A DNA stretch of 64,000 bases from Pseudomonas taiwanensis (GTDB taxonomy: Bacteria; Pseudomonadota; Gammaproteobacteria; Pseudomonadales; Pseudomonadaceae): contig NZ_QJRF01000040.1 of assembly GCF_013393345.1 (NCBI RefSeq), positions 248,001 to 312,000 of the forward strand, given 5' to 3'. This document shows positions 1-8,520 of the stretch, one piece after another (within the stretch, counting starts at the first letter, position 1; each line of letters starts with the position of its first letter). The position numbers were made by a program, and so were the translations under genes. Below the pieces are notes generated by a model. The model saw only the letters and a list, made by a program, of their open reading frames with translations, was not told the origin of the DNA and did no database searches.

Positions 1-2
1 AC

Positions 3-491
3 CTCTGTTCCCTTGATGTGGATGCCATGGTCGTGAGGGAGACCACGCATCGCTTCAGTCGGCTGTCATTCCATCGGAACATGGTGGGACGCCGCTTGCC
101 ATTGCTGCTGACCGCCACGGGATTGGCTTACTTGGCATTCTGTCCGGAAGTGGAGCGAGAACAAATCATCGCGCTGCTGGCCAGCCGCAATGACGAAGAG
201 ACCCGCCTGGCACGCGAGCCCGTCGCACTGGACAATTTGCTGAGGAAGATTCGTCACAATGGCTATGCGGAGAACTTCATGAACTGGAATCGAGAGGAGA
301 AAATCGCCGCCATCGCCATTCCTGTGCGCCATAAGGAGCAGGTCCTGGGCTGCTTGAACGTGGTTTATGTGGCGAAGGCAATGACCATTGCGCAAGCGGT
401 CCAACGCTTTCTGCCGGCGCTTCAACGTACTGCCGTAAGCATCGAAGCGGCTATTGGCAGTAACGATCAGTTCTCGACTCGTTCCCAGTAG
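3..491 (+). CDS. IclR-family transcriptional regulator, C-terminal part (5' truncated)
   Basis: The reading frame is open back to the window edge, so the gene starts outside it and only about 162 C-terminal residues are present. They match the effector-binding half of IclR regulators: a segment reading GLAYLAFCPEVER, then an ISIP-like core (IAIPVRHKEQVLGCLNVVYV) and a C-terminal helix. This resembles MhpR-type members that control aromatic or short-chain acid catabolism, but the effector cannot be told. The N-terminal winged helix is missing only because of the window boundary. A GTG at 18 is in frame but would leave no DNA-binding domain, so it is not the true start. Confidence 0.8.
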   Translation, partial: LCSLDVDAMVVRETTHRFSRLSFHRNMVGRRLPLLLTATGLAYLAFCPEVEREQIIALLASRNDEETRLAREPVALDNLLRKIRHNGYAENFMNWNREEKIAAIAIPVRHKEQVLGCLNVVYVAKAMTIAQAVQRFLPALQRTAVSIEAAIGSNDQFSTRSQ

Positions 492-994
492 CGCCCAATC
501 AGTTGCTTTGAATTCGCCATAAACCGCGCGGGATGATCTCTATTCAGTTGCCACCGCGCCCCCTCCTCGCTCGGTTGTCCCGCTCTCGCGTAGTCTGACT
601 CTGGTTGTCTCGGTCACTCTTGTTCAATGGCAGGAGTAGTGCCGGCCTCGACGTGAATGCTCTGTGTGGACTGTCCCGAGCTGGATAGACGTAAACCGAT
701 GCCTGCCATAGCCAGACGCGGCCCAGGGTGAACGGTAGCTACCGGGCCACATGCGGACATTCAGAAACGAGAAGAAATTGGTCGCCCCGCTTCGCCTCCA
801 GTACACACCTTGAATCCGCCCACCAACATTGCCGCGCTCAACCCATGCACGTCCGGTCGACAAACAGCTCCCGAGCACTATCCCGGCTCTGCCGACTTTC
901 TCGGGCGTTTCGTTGACAACGCGCGATGCTCTCGGGCGTTACAATGGCGCCCGCGCCGATTCCTCGAATCGGGCACGCCAGGAGCCAGCTTCAG
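492..994. other. Intergenic stretch without a recognisable gene
   Basis: About 500 bases separate the IclR gene from the GNAT gene. Short open frames exist on both strands but have high-GC, arginine/serine-rich translations with no domain or ribosome site. TTGACA at 913-918 is followed by TACAAT at 940-945, but the 21-base spacing is too long for a standard sigma-70 promoter. It may still hold the promoter of the downstream gene. Confidence 0.4.
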
Positions 995-1684
995 ATGTTC
1001 ACCCTTGTATACCTGGACACATCGCCGCCCGAATCCCTGAAGAGTCAGGTTCTACAGATGGTGGTGGATTACTTCAGCGACATCAGCCCAGTGCCGCTGA
1101 CGCCCAGCAATCCGCTCTATCAGCTGTATCAGTACGTGATTGGCTACGAGGTGCACCTGTATCTGCAGGCCATGAACAACGCCTCGGAAAGCACCGCGCG
1201 GTTGATCCTGGCCCTGGATGATGAAGATCCCTCCCAGGTGCTGGGTTTTGCCCTGTACCTGCCGAGCCCGGATGATGCCGAGGCCTGCACCCTGGCCTAT
1301 ATGGCCGTCAAGGCCAGCCACCGCCGACGCGGTATTGCCCGGGCGATGTTGCAGCAGATGATTGAATATCGGCCCCACGCCGAACTGGCCTGCGCGGCGA
1401 ACAAGGTGCCGACCTTCGAGTCGATGGGATTTCAGATACTGGCAGCGCAAGGACCGCACGTGCTGCTGAACACCCGCGATCACCGCTCGGACGGCATGGT
1501 GGCGGTGCAGGATCTGGCTCCGATATTCCAATCCAAGGAAGTACGACAGATCCACGCCTACCTGGTGCAACAACACGGCAAGAAGGCCATGAGCGAGGCC
1601 GAGAACAAACGCGACCGCCTGCTCGACCAGATGGCCCATCAGGCTCAGGCATTGGTGAAAGAGCGTTTCCCTACGATCCACTGA
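995..1684 (+). CDS. GNAT-family N-acetyltransferase
   Basis: Predicted soluble acyl-CoA-dependent N-acetyltransferase of about 229 residues; the substrate is unknown. The acetyl-CoA signature lies mid-protein: LAYMAVKASHRRRGIARAML contains the R-R-x-G-I-A loop that binds the pyrophosphate of acetyl-CoA. It is followed by a short GNAT end (VPTFESMGFQIL) and a C-terminal helical extension rich in charged residues that is not part of the core fold. I chose ATG 995 because GGAG at 981-984 sits at a good distance and the upstream in-frame codons look like non-coding GC-rich sequence. The frame itself is open from 926. No partner gene is adjacent. Confidence 0.8.
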   Translation: MFTLVYLDTSPPESLKSQVLQMVVDYFSDISPVPLTPSNPLYQLYQYVIGYEVHLYLQAMNNASESTARLILALDDEDPSQVLGFALYLPSPDDAEACTLAYMAVKASHRRRGIARAMLQQMIEYRPHAELACAANKVPTFESMGFQILAAQGPHVLLNTRDHRSDGMVAVQDLAPIFQSKEVRQIHAYLVQQHGKKAMSEAENKRDRLLDQMAHQAQALVKERFPTIH

Positions 1685-1826
1685 CGACCAAAGGGACAGC
1701 TGCTTCTTTGCGTAGAGCGACCATTCTCGACAAGAAGCGGCCCGTCGAATCGCCTTCAGAGCACCACATGCCCCTGCGGGCACTGGTTAACTTGGGCGAC
1801 TCGACTCCGGGCTCAGATGCTTCCAA

Positions 1827-2324
1827 TCATTCCGCTACGGTATCGACGGCAGGGTCCTGGATGGCTTTTTTGGGTTTCGAACGGTTACGTCGTTCTTGCC
1901 CGCGGTGCCGCGAGGCTTGCTGCTTCGCATGCAGCGCCTGACTTGCCGTTACCGTGCCAGCGGCTTGGCCGTTCAGGTCCAGGCGCGGCGCGTTCTCGAC
2001 CATGCTCGCCCAATAACGCGTTCCGCGGCACCAGGTAGAGATCCCCAATTTGAGCTGTTCGCTGGTAATTCCGAGCAATTCCAGATGCTGCTCAGCATCC
2101 TTGAAAATGCCCTCCTTCAGCGGAACCTTGGGGGCCGGATTGACTGGAAACGCCAAGGGGAAGTGCTTCTGCAAGCGCCAGATCGCTTCCACTGCAGGAT
2201 CCTGCTCACGCGGCTTTGCCTGGGGAGAGGGCTTCCGTTTGGCAGGCTTGGGGCTGGCAGTCTTTTCTTGCTTTGCTTCAGCCCGCAGGCGGTCACGTAG
2301 TTCAGCTAGTTGTTCAAAACCCAT
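1827..2324 (-). CDS. proQ: ProQ/FinO-family RNA chaperone
   Basis: 165-residue RNA-binding protein of the ProQ/FinO family, whose members bind structured sRNAs and mRNA 3' ends. A basic, lysine/proline-rich linker (residues about 15-45) precedes the FinO domain (about 45-115). The domain shows the family pattern AIWRLQKHFPLAFP, then PLKEGIFKDAEQHLELLGI and the CRGTRYWASM segment that forms the RNA-binding face. A second basic tail with many Lys/Arg/Gln residues follows. The linker is N-terminal to the domain, unlike E. coli ProQ where it is C-terminal, and no Tudor-like domain is visible, so this is a short pseudomonad form. It stands alone, convergent with the upstream GNAT gene. Confidence 0.88.
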   Translation of the reverse strand: MGFEQLAELRDRLRAEAKQEKTASPKPAKRKPSPQAKPREQDPAVEAIWRLQKHFPLAFPVNPAPKVPLKEGIFKDAEQHLELLGITSEQLKLGISTWCRGTRYWASMVENAPRLDLNGQAAGTVTASQALHAKQQASRHRGQERRNRSKPKKAIQDPAVDTVAE

Positions 2325-2856
2325 TATTCAGTTCACAGCTTCATGGTTGAGTCGTGGCGCAAGGTTATCCCATGCAGCCTTGAAGGTGCACACACGTCGG
2401 TCTGAGACCAGGGATGGCTTGCGATAATTCCCGGCCTTTTTGGCAAGTCACGGCACGCAAGGCCGGAACATTCTAACGCCTGTCTGTGCACGGGAGTATT
2501 CTGAAAGCGTCCCCAAAGAGGGATGAAGGTTGTGCAGCTTCCGCGAGAAGCACCCTTGGGCACAGCCGCGTCATAGCAAATCAAAAGAAGACTGCCGCCA
2601 CGTCTCCCCTCCCCTAAAAAGACGTGGCGGGCTTTCTTGAGCGCCAATCGCTAGGCCAACTGGCAGTGGAGACGAGGAAGCTCCTGACTTGAATCCTTGA
2701 CCGCTTCGTCTGCGAGTTCCGTTTCACCCGCGACAATCCCTGATTTCGTTTTGCGAACAGGCGGTGACGGCCATTCGATAGACATAGATGTTGCGTCCTC
2801 CTGAACCCAGCCCACCGGATTACAGTCAACCGGACATCCACCCGGAGCTCGCGACC
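2325..2856. other. Intergenic region with an orphan plus-strand terminator
   Basis: About 530 bases divide divergently transcribed proQ and the lactonase gene. No credible protein gene is visible. The main feature is a strong intrinsic terminator at 2595-2637 that no plus-strand gene upstream explains, preceded by an A-rich stretch (AAATCAAAAGAAGA, about 2578-2592) that could serve as an Hfq or ProQ contact. A small RNA ending here is possible. Confidence 0.4.
2595..2637 (+). terminator. Rho-independent terminator, possible sRNA 3' end
   Basis: A perfect 10-bp stem CCGCCACGTC (2595-2604) / GACGTGGCGG (2621-2630) with a 16-base pyrimidine-rich loop is followed by GCTTTCTT. It faces the lactonase gene but lies more than 200 bases before its start, so it ends an unannotated plus-strand transcript. 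Confidence 0.7.
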
Positions 2857-4050
2857 ATGAAGAGGACCCTCGGCATGCCTGATCCGCTGCTCGCCCCCAT
2901 CGACCAGAGCGCTGGTGCCACCCCCACAGCCTGCTTCCACCTGCTGATGGGAACCTATACCCAAGGTCGCAGCGAAGGCATCTATCTCTATCGCTTCAAT
3001 GCCCAATCAGGCAGTCTTCATGGGCCCGTTGGCCTGATCCGCAGCGCGAATCCTTCTTTCATCGTCCTGAGCCGAAATCGACAGCTGTTCTTCGCCCTCA
3101 ATGAAAATGCCGGTAATGCGGATGACGGCGACGGCGGGCGTGTCAGCTCCTTCCGTTTCAATCCCCGCACGGGCGAAATGCATGAGGTGGATTCGCGGGA
3201 AACACAGGGCGACGAACCTACTTACGCCAGCATCAGTCCCGATGGACGCTATCTGTTCGTCGCCAATTACGCGTCTTTATCCGGCGGCTCATTGGCCGTG
3301 ATCCGGGCAGGTTCCAGTGGCGCGCTCGGCGCGGTAAGGCAGTGCGAGGCCTACCCCGGAAGCGGCATCAACCGGGACCGGCAAGCGACCGGCCACATGC
3401 ACTCGGCGGTGATGGAGCCTTCAGGCGAATACCTGTTCGCAGCGGACCTGGGAGCGGACAAGGTCATGGCCTACCACTACCGGCCAGACAATCCGGACCG
3501 GCCGTTGGAACCCGCCGACCCGCCCTACTTCCCTGCGCCGCCCGGTAGCGGACCCCGGCACATCGTGTTTTCCGAGGATGGCCGCTTCGCCTATCTGACG
3601 CTGGAGCTCTCAGGCGCCGTGATAAGCCTTTCGCACAGCGGAGGCAGGCTCACGGAATTGCAGACGCTCCCGCTTGCACCCGCCGGCTTCTCCGGCCAGG
3701 TGGCTGCCGGGACGCTGCATCTTTCCGAGGATGGTCGTTTCCTGCTGGTACTCAATCGTGGTGATGACAACCATCTGATCGTCTTTTCGGTAACCCCTGA
3801 CAACGGCCTTCTCACCTTCGTCGATCGCTCACCGGTGGGACGCATGGCTCGCGAGTTCGTGCTCGCACCCGGTGGGCGGTTCGTCCTGGTCGCCAATCAG
3901 GGCGACAACAGCATCGACGTATTCAGCCGCAATCCCGAATCCGGACAGTTGGGCGACAAACTGCAAAGCATCCACGTGGACACCCCAGCGTTCCTCGCCC
4001 TGGTACCGATGGACCCGGAAGTGAATGAGAGAGAAGGCTCATCCGGGTAA
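2857..4050 (+). CDS. Lactonase-family (6-phosphogluconolactonase-like) seven-bladed beta-propeller protein
   Basis: Member of the bacterial lactonase/Pgl beta-propeller family, cytoplasmic with no signal peptide; it probably hydrolyses a sugar-derived lactone, though the substrate is not certain. Propeller blades start at HLLMGTYTQGRSEGIYLYRF and repeat, with blade motifs such as SFIVLS, YASISPDGRYLFVANY, SGPRHIVFSEDGRFAYLTLE, LHLSEDGRFLLVLNRG and REFVLAPGGRFVLVANQGDNSIDVF. The conserved GPRH stretch is the family hallmark near the active site. I prefer ATG 2857 because GGAG at 2844-2847 precedes it; an in-frame ATG at 2788 has a poorer ribosome site and would add 23 residues. It is convergent with the nitroreductase. 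Confidence 0.82.
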   Translation: MKRTLGMPDPLLAPIDQSAGATPTACFHLLMGTYTQGRSEGIYLYRFNAQSGSLHGPVGLIRSANPSFIVLSRNRQLFFALNENAGNADDGDGGRVSSFRFNPRTGEMHEVDSRETQGDEPTYASISPDGRYLFVANYASLSGGSLAVIRAGSSGALGAVRQCEAYPGSGINRDRQATGHMHSAVMEPSGEYLFAADLGADKVMAYHYRPDNPDRPLEPADPPYFPAPPGSGPRHIVFSEDGRFAYLTLELSGAVISLSHSGGRLTELQTLPLAPAGFSGQVAAGTLHLSEDGRFLLVLNRGDDNHLIVFSVTPDNGLLTFVDRSPVGRMAREFVLAPGGRFVLVANQGDNSIDVFSRNPESGQLGDKLQSIHVDTPAFLALVPMDPEVNEREGSSG

Positions 4051-4073
4051 CCGGCAGATCCAGCGAGCACGAA

Positions 4074-4748
4074 TCAGGCAAAACCTCTCAGCTGGGCAAA
4101 TTCTTCCACCGGCGCGCGATCCGAGCGCAGGCTGTTGACCGGTGCCGAGCGATCCGCATGGCCCAGCGCCATGCCGCAATAGACCAGTTCGTGCTCCGGC
4201 AGCTCGAAATGCCGGTGCAGGCTCTCGCGCACCATGCCCCAGGCTTCCTGCATACAGGTCGCAAGACCGCGTTCTTCGGCCAGCAGGGCCAACGACTGCA
4301 TGAACATGCCGACATGCGCCCACTGGCCATGCCCCATGGAACGGTCGATGACGAAGAAAATGCCGACCGGTGCGCCGAAGAACTGGTAGTTGCGCGAGAG
4401 ATTGCGCAGCCGCGCAGCCTTGTCTTCACGAGGAATGCCGAGAAGCGCGTACATGTCCTCGCCCACCTTGTAGCGGCGTGAGCGGTACGGATCGCTGAGT
4501 CCTTCCGGGTAGATGGGATGATCACCCGCCTCGCCCCTTGGGTTCTTCAGCAGGGTTTCAACAGCAACTCGCTCCAGGGCGAGCTTTTCTTCCCCGCTGA
4601 CCACTATGACTTTCCATGGCTGAAGGTTGCCGCCCGACGGGGACCAGCGCGCGTCCTCGAGCAGGTCCAGCACGGTTTGCGCCTCGACCGGCTCGGCAGT
4701 GAAGGCGCGGACAGATATACGTTTTCTCAGCAATTCGGCTACCGACAT
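4074..4748 (-). CDS. Nitroreductase-family FMN oxidoreductase
   Basis: 224-residue flavoprotein of the nitroreductase superfamily, expected to be an FMN-dependent homodimer that reduces nitro compounds or quinones with NAD(P)H. The FMN phosphate site is visible as RKRISVRAF near the N terminus, followed by ARWSPSGGNLQPWKVIVV (phosphate and isoalloxazine contacts), FMQSLALLAEERGLATCMQEAWG in the core, and GMALGHAD near the C terminus. The start ATG (4748) matches the family start. It lies 58 bases downstream of an ArsR-type regulator on the same strand, so the two are probably cotranscribed and the regulator may sense the inducing compound. Confidence 0.88.
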   Translation of the reverse strand: MSVAELLRKRISVRAFTAEPVEAQTVLDLLEDARWSPSGGNLQPWKVIVVSGEEKLALERVAVETLLKNPRGEAGDHPIYPEGLSDPYRSRRYKVGEDMYALLGIPREDKAARLRNLSRNYQFFGAPVGIFFVIDRSMGHGQWAHVGMFMQSLALLAEERGLATCMQEAWGMVRESLHRHFELPEHELVYCGMALGHADRSAPVNSLRSDRAPVEEFAQLRGFA

Positions 4749-4806
4749 TGGCGTACTTCCCCAGCATGGAATGGTAAATGGTGCGTGGAATTGGATAGCC
4801 GCGGCT

Positions 4807-5505
4807 TCAGCGCCGGACGAGCGCCATGCCGAAGCTTTTCGACAGGCTGGAGGCTCCCTTGGGCGTCACGCTCAAGGCGCGGGAGTCGAGGTGACGGGTT
4901 ACCCAGCCGCGCTTGAGCATCAGGTCCAGCAACGCCGCACCCAGTGCACCGCCGACATGCGGCGTGCGTTCGCTCCAGTCCATGCACGGATAGGCCAAGC
5001 GCCTGCGCTGACGTTGCACGTCGGCCAGGTCGATTCCCAGTTGCCCGAGCCCCTGGCTGCCGGCGTCGGTGATTCGGTAATCCTTGTCATGGCTTTCGAT
5101 CCAGTTCGCCGCCAGCAACGCATCGTGCAATTGCACGGCGACTTCACCCGCACAGTGGTCATAGCAGGTGCGCGCTTGGCGCAGCACCGAGGGTGTCGAG
5201 GGACGGAAGGCCACTGCAGGCGCGCCTGCCAGCGACAGCAGGCTCTCCAGGGTCTGCGCGACCTGGCGGCTCGCCAACTGGTAGTAGCGGTGACGGCCCT
5301 GCACGTGCAGCACGACCAGCCCCTGCTCCAACAGGCGGGCGAAATGACCGCTGGCAGTGGAAGCACCTATGTCGGCGACAGCGGCCAACTCGGTCGCCGT
5401 ACGAGCATGGCCATCGAGCAGGCTGCAGAGCATGCGTGAGCGCGCCGGATCGGCAATGGCGCCGGCCAGCGCGGCAAGGTGATTGTCGGCGGTATCTGCA
5501 TCCAT
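4807..5505 (-). CDS. ArsR-family winged-helix transcriptional regulator with extended C-terminal domain
   Basis: 232-residue regulator. The ArsR winged helix occupies about residues 8-90: AGAIADPARSRMLCSLLDGHARTATELAAVADIGASTASGHFARL is the helix-turn-helix and GLVVLHVQGRHRYYQLAS is the beta-wing. The remaining 140 residues form a second domain common in long ArsR proteins (ITDAGSQGL; CMDWSERTPHVGGALGAALLD). It has conserved Cys (ARTCYDHCAGE; YPCMDWSER) and His residues that could take part in sensing, but no classic CXC metalloregulator motif in alpha-3. It is first in a likely operon with the nitroreductase. Confidence 0.88.
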   Translation of the reverse strand: MDADTADNHLAALAGAIADPARSRMLCSLLDGHARTATELAAVADIGASTASGHFARLLEQGLVVLHVQGRHRYYQLASRQVAQTLESLLSLAGAPAVAFRPSTPSVLRQARTCYDHCAGEVAVQLHDALLAANWIESHDKDYRITDAGSQGLGQLGIDLADVQRQRRRLAYPCMDWSERTPHVGGALGAALLDLMLKRGWVTRHLDSRALSVTPKGASSLSKSFGMALVRR

Positions 5506-5634
5506 GGTTCGGTGCTCCCCGAAGAGTTCAGTCTCGCCGTCATCATAATCGGGCTCGAACCCTGTGGAGAGAGTTCGCCACGTCCTAACCCTTCTTTGGC
5601 AGAAAAGTCGTGTTCGCGGCGCTCATGCGGGGAA

Positions 5635-5665
5635 TAAAAAAAAGGCCGCCTTGGGCAAGGCGGCC
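5635..5665 (-). terminator. Rho-independent terminator on the minus strand
   Basis: A stem of 9 bp (GGCCGCCTT 5644-5652 / AAGGCGGCC 5657-5665) with a 4-base loop and a run of nine A on the plus strand (5635-5643), which is a U-tract in a minus-strand transcript. The ArsR gene begins to its left, so this ends an unannotated transcript coming from the right. Confidence 0.75.
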
Positions 5666-5997
5666 ATTAAATAAAACCAAAGGATTGATGAAGTGGAGGA
5701 AGCCAACCGCAATCCTGGGGGAGACCAGAAAGCGCACTTGGCTAAAGTCTTCATCGAGGGCAAGTGTACGCATTTCTCCCTGTATCCAAAATCAAATACG
5801 TTGATAGGAACTATTGATATGGATTTATGGGATTTGATTCGTTCAATTGTTTGTCGCCCAGCCATCCGAAACTCTTGACATGCACATTTAAGTTCGGATT
5901 GATTTAGCGGAAACGTCTATTACGGCACCCGCAGCGAATCTGTCAATTATCCATAAGTATCTTCATGGTGCAGTCGAAGCGATTAACCGCGCGCAAC

Positions 5998-6026
5998 AAA
6001 AAAAGGCCACCTCCGAAGAGGTGGCC
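5998..6026 (-). terminator. Rho-independent terminator on the minus strand
   Basis: An 8-bp stem GGCCACCT (6005-6012) / AGGTGGCC (6019-6026), with a 6-base loop, is preceded on the plus strand by AAAAAAA (5998-6004), the U-tract of a minus-strand RNA. The porin gene to the right is on the plus strand, so the transcript it ends is unknown. Confidence 0.75.
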
Positions 6027-6347
6027 GAATCAGAGAGTAAGTTGATGGAACCTGGTCGATTCACGGGGAGAATCGACCATTCCCTGTTCCCTCGCGCACA
6101 GCATACCCAGCTGCAAATTTGATAAATATTAATCTCATCAATATGCGTAATTGATGATTACAGTTTTTTGATTGATGCCGCACGTGGTAGTTGTTTGCGC
6201 GCTTCGCGTCGGCAAAGCCGGCAATACAACGAGAACCAAAGGACTTTCCTATCAGCCCACCGGCAGGCCTCAGTGCTTCCCGGCGGTTGGTAGCTTCTTG
6301 AATTCCTGCCTTATCAAAACCAACAAAGACCATCAGGAGCATCCGTG

Positions 6348-7604
6348 ATGCAACTCAATCCCCTGAGCGCTCTGGCGCTGGCGGTTTCCGCCGCTCTCGC
6401 TGTTCCCGCCATGGCCAGTGAGCAATCCGAATCAAAGGGATTCGTCGAAGACGCCAGCGCAACCCTGCTGCTGCGCAACGCCTACTTCAACCGTGACTAC
6501 AAAGACCACACCAACGACGCCAAGACCTGGGGCCAGGGCTTCATCGGCACCTTCGAGTCGGGCTTCACCCAGGGCACCATCGGTTTCGGCGTCGACGCCT
6601 ATGGCCTGCTGGGCGTGAAGCTGGACAGCGGCCGTGGTCGCAACTATGCCGCTTTCTTCGACACCGATAGCGATGGCCACCCGGTGGACGATCTTTCCGA
6701 AGCGGGTGCGGCGGTGAAACTGCGTTTCTCCAACACCGTGCTCAAGTACGGCAACCAGTTCCCGTCCCTGCCGGTGCTGGCCTATGACGACAGCCGCCTG
6801 CTGCCCCAGGCCTTCACTGGCACCCTGCTGACCAGCAAGGAAATCGACGGCCTGGAGCTGAACGTCGGCCGCTTCACCGGTGACAGCCCCATGGGCGACC
6901 CGGCGCGCGACCCCAACCGCCTGAAGAGCATCGACGTGGTCGGCGGTAGCTACACCGTCACCGACGACCTGAGCGTGAGCCTCTACCACTCCGACGTGGA
7001 GGACCAGTTCAAGAAGTACTACGCCAATGTGAACTACAACATTCCGTTCACTGAGCAGCAGGCGCTGAACTTCGACTTCAACATCTACCGCACCAAGTAC
7101 GACGACGGCTCCGACGCGGCACTGGCCTTCGGTGGCGACGGTCAGGACGACAAGAACACCCTGTGGAGCCTGGCCGCCAAGTACAGCATCGGCGCCCACG
7201 CGTTCATCGTCGCCCACCAGCGCAACACCGGCGATGCCGGCTACGCCTACGACTTCGGCGACGGTGGCAGCACCATCTACGTGGCCAACTCCTACTACTC
7301 GGACTTCAACCTGGAAGACGAGCAGTCCTGGCAGGTCAGCTACGAGCTGGACTTCGGTGGCTATGGCATCCCCGGCCTGAGCTACAAGTTCGCCTATGTT
7401 CGCGGTACCGACATCGTTGCCGGTGGCGAGAACGATGGCACCGAGCGCGAGCTGTTCAACCAGTTCAAGTACGTGGTGCAGGATGGTCCAGCCAAGGACC
7501 TGTCGTTCAAGCTGCGCAACTCCATCTACCGCGCCGACAATCAGGTAGGGCCGGACCTCAACGAAGTCCGCGCGTTCATCGAATACCCCATCAGCATCCT
7601 CTGA
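6348..7604 (+). CDS. OprD-family outer-membrane porin
   Basis: 418-residue outer-membrane channel of the OprD/OccD-OccK family, used by pseudomonads for uptake of basic amino acids or small carboxylates. A signal peptide (MQLNPLSALALAVSAALAVPAMA) is followed by the family start SKGFVEDASATLLLRNAYFNRDY. Typical strands and loops follow: TWGQGFIGTFESGFTQGTIGFGVDAYGLLGVKLD, the constriction-region KYGNQFPSLPVLAYDDSRLLPQ, and the C-terminal LRNSIYRADNQVGPDLNEVRAFIEYPISIL. ATG 6348 follows AGGAG (6335-6339) at good spacing; a GTG at 6345 is in frame. The substrate class cannot be fixed by reading. It is monocistronic, with a long AT-rich leader. Confidence 0.93.
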   Translation: MQLNPLSALALAVSAALAVPAMASEQSESKGFVEDASATLLLRNAYFNRDYKDHTNDAKTWGQGFIGTFESGFTQGTIGFGVDAYGLLGVKLDSGRGRNYAAFFDTDSDGHPVDDLSEAGAAVKLRFSNTVLKYGNQFPSLPVLAYDDSRLLPQAFTGTLLTSKEIDGLELNVGRFTGDSPMGDPARDPNRLKSIDVVGGSYTVTDDLSVSLYHSDVEDQFKKYYANVNYNIPFTEQQALNFDFNIYRTKYDDGSDAALAFGGDGQDDKNTLWSLAAKYSIGAHAFIVAHQRNTGDAGYAYDFGDGGSTIYVANSYYSDFNLEDEQSWQVSYELDFGGYGIPGLSYKFAYVRGTDIVAGGENDGTERELFNQFKYVVQDGPAKDLSFKLRNSIYRADNQVGPDLNEVRAFIEYPISIL

Positions 7605-7827
7605 TGCGTCGGGTCGCGCCGGTCAGCCGGCGCGACTTCCCTCCTTCGCTTGCGTCAAAGCAGGCGCGCGCCCAACTCCCCTGCCCCATGACAGCGGCCA
7701 TCAGGGCTCGGGACGTGCGGCTCGTCGGTTGATTTTTCCCCATCCCGACTCGCTTGATCTCCATCAATCCGCCGCAGCCGATTCGGCGTAGAAAAAAGGA
7801 CAGGTTTTCACTACGGAGTACGCAGCC

Positions 7828-8394
7828 ATGTCCCAGCTACAGTGCGCGCATTCTCACGCCACCCCTGTCCGCGTCCCTGCCCAGGAGGAGCATTGGGTCG
7901 AAACCCTTGCGGACGGCAGCCACGTCCTAATCCGCCCGTTGCGTCCGGAAGATCGGGAGCGCGAAGCCGAGTTCATCCGCGACCTTTCCCCGCAAACACG
8001 CCACTTCCGCTTCCTGTGCGCGATCAAGGAAGTCAGCGACAGCCTGCTCGACCACCTGATGGAGGTCGATTACCGGCGCAAGATGGCCTACGTCGCATTA
8101 GTGCATCGGGCCGGCAAACCGGTCGAAGTCGGGATCAGTCGTTACGCCGCTTCCGATGACCCCACCCAGTGCGAGTGCGCGGTGACCATCGCCGACGCCT
8201 GGCAGGGCCTCGGCCTGGACGAGATCCTGATGCGCCATCTCATCGACACCGCTCGCGATAATGGTTTCAAGCGGATGTTCTCGATCGATACCGTGGCGAA
8301 TGTCCGTATGCAGCGTCTCTCCCGGGCACTGGGCTTCACTTGCAAACGCGACCTGCAAGATGCCTCGCAACTGATCCACAGCCTCGCGCTCTGA
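7828..8394 (+). CDS. GNAT-family N-acetyltransferase
   Basis: 188-residue protein resembling the GNAT domain found in Pat-type protein lysine acetyltransferases (compare VLIRPLRPEDREREAEFIRDLSPQTRHFRFL). The C-terminal half has ITIADAWQGLGLDEILMRHLIDTARDNGFKRM, where W-Q-G-L-G-L replaces the usual Q-x-x-G-x-G/A acetyl-CoA loop and lacks its arginine, and then SRALGFTCKRDL. It has no cyclic-nucleotide or ADP-forming synthetase domain, so it is a stand-alone catalytic module. It precedes nhaA on the same strand, but the structured leader between them argues for separate control. Confidence 0.8.
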   Translation: MSQLQCAHSHATPVRVPAQEEHWVETLADGSHVLIRPLRPEDREREAEFIRDLSPQTRHFRFLCAIKEVSDSLLDHLMEVDYRRKMAYVALVHRAGKPVEVGISRYAASDDPTQCECAVTIADAWQGLGLDEILMRHLIDTARDNGFKRMFSIDTVANVRMQRLSRALGFTCKRDLQDASQLIHSLAL

Positions 8395-8400
8395 GCGATG

Positions 8401-8520
8401 GTTTTCACGCCTTTCGGGATAGCCGGAACGTCATGCCCGGCGAAACAGGTGCTGGCCAAATTGAAAAAGGCAGGGTAGTTTACGCGCCGGGTGTCTGGCA
8501 GCGCATATGCGCCAGACAGG
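8401..8520 (+). promoter_or_regulatory. Structured 5' leader of nhaA, candidate nhaA-type (Li+/Na+) riboswitch
   Basis: The leader contains several nested inverted repeats: GCCGG (8422-8426) with CCGGC (8437-8441), and a terminal hairpin TGTCTGGC (8492-8499) / GCCAGACA (8511-8518) enclosing GCGCATATGC. Purine-rich single-stranded stretches (CGAAACAGGTG, GAAAAAGGCAGGGTAG) lie between. Position and architecture fit the nhaA RNA motifs reported upstream of NhaA-type antiporter genes as alkali-cation (Li+) riboswitches. I judge this from layout and general memory of the motif, not from a covariance search. Confidence 0.45.

Larger units (their letters stand above)
5506..6347. other. AT-rich intergenic region with two minus-strand terminators and an inverted repeat
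   Basis: About 840 bases with clearly lower GC than the neighbours and no open frame that looks like a protein. It holds two intrinsic terminators, both reading on the minus strand (5635-5665 and 5998-6026), and an inverted repeat GGTCGATT-N9-AATCGACC (6054-6078). No minus-strand gene lies upstream of either terminator. One or two small RNAs, plus the porin promoter region near 6100-6330, are the best explanation. Confidence 0.5.

Noticed and set aside
624-916. Short frames between the IclR and GNAT genes
   Set aside because: Arg/Ser-rich translations on both strands without start signals.
913-945. Sigma-70 promoter TTGACA...TACAAT
   Set aside because: The 21-base spacing is too long for a confident call; reported only as a comment in the gap entry.
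5585-5878. Small open frames in the AT-rich gap
   Set aside because: Several 60-80 residue frames overlap the terminator hairpin on both strands; none has a ribosome site or a recognisable motif.
6061-6342. 93-residue minus-strand frame before the porin
   Set aside because: It lies in the likely promoter/leader of the porin and contains the inverted repeat; no domain or ribosome site is seen.
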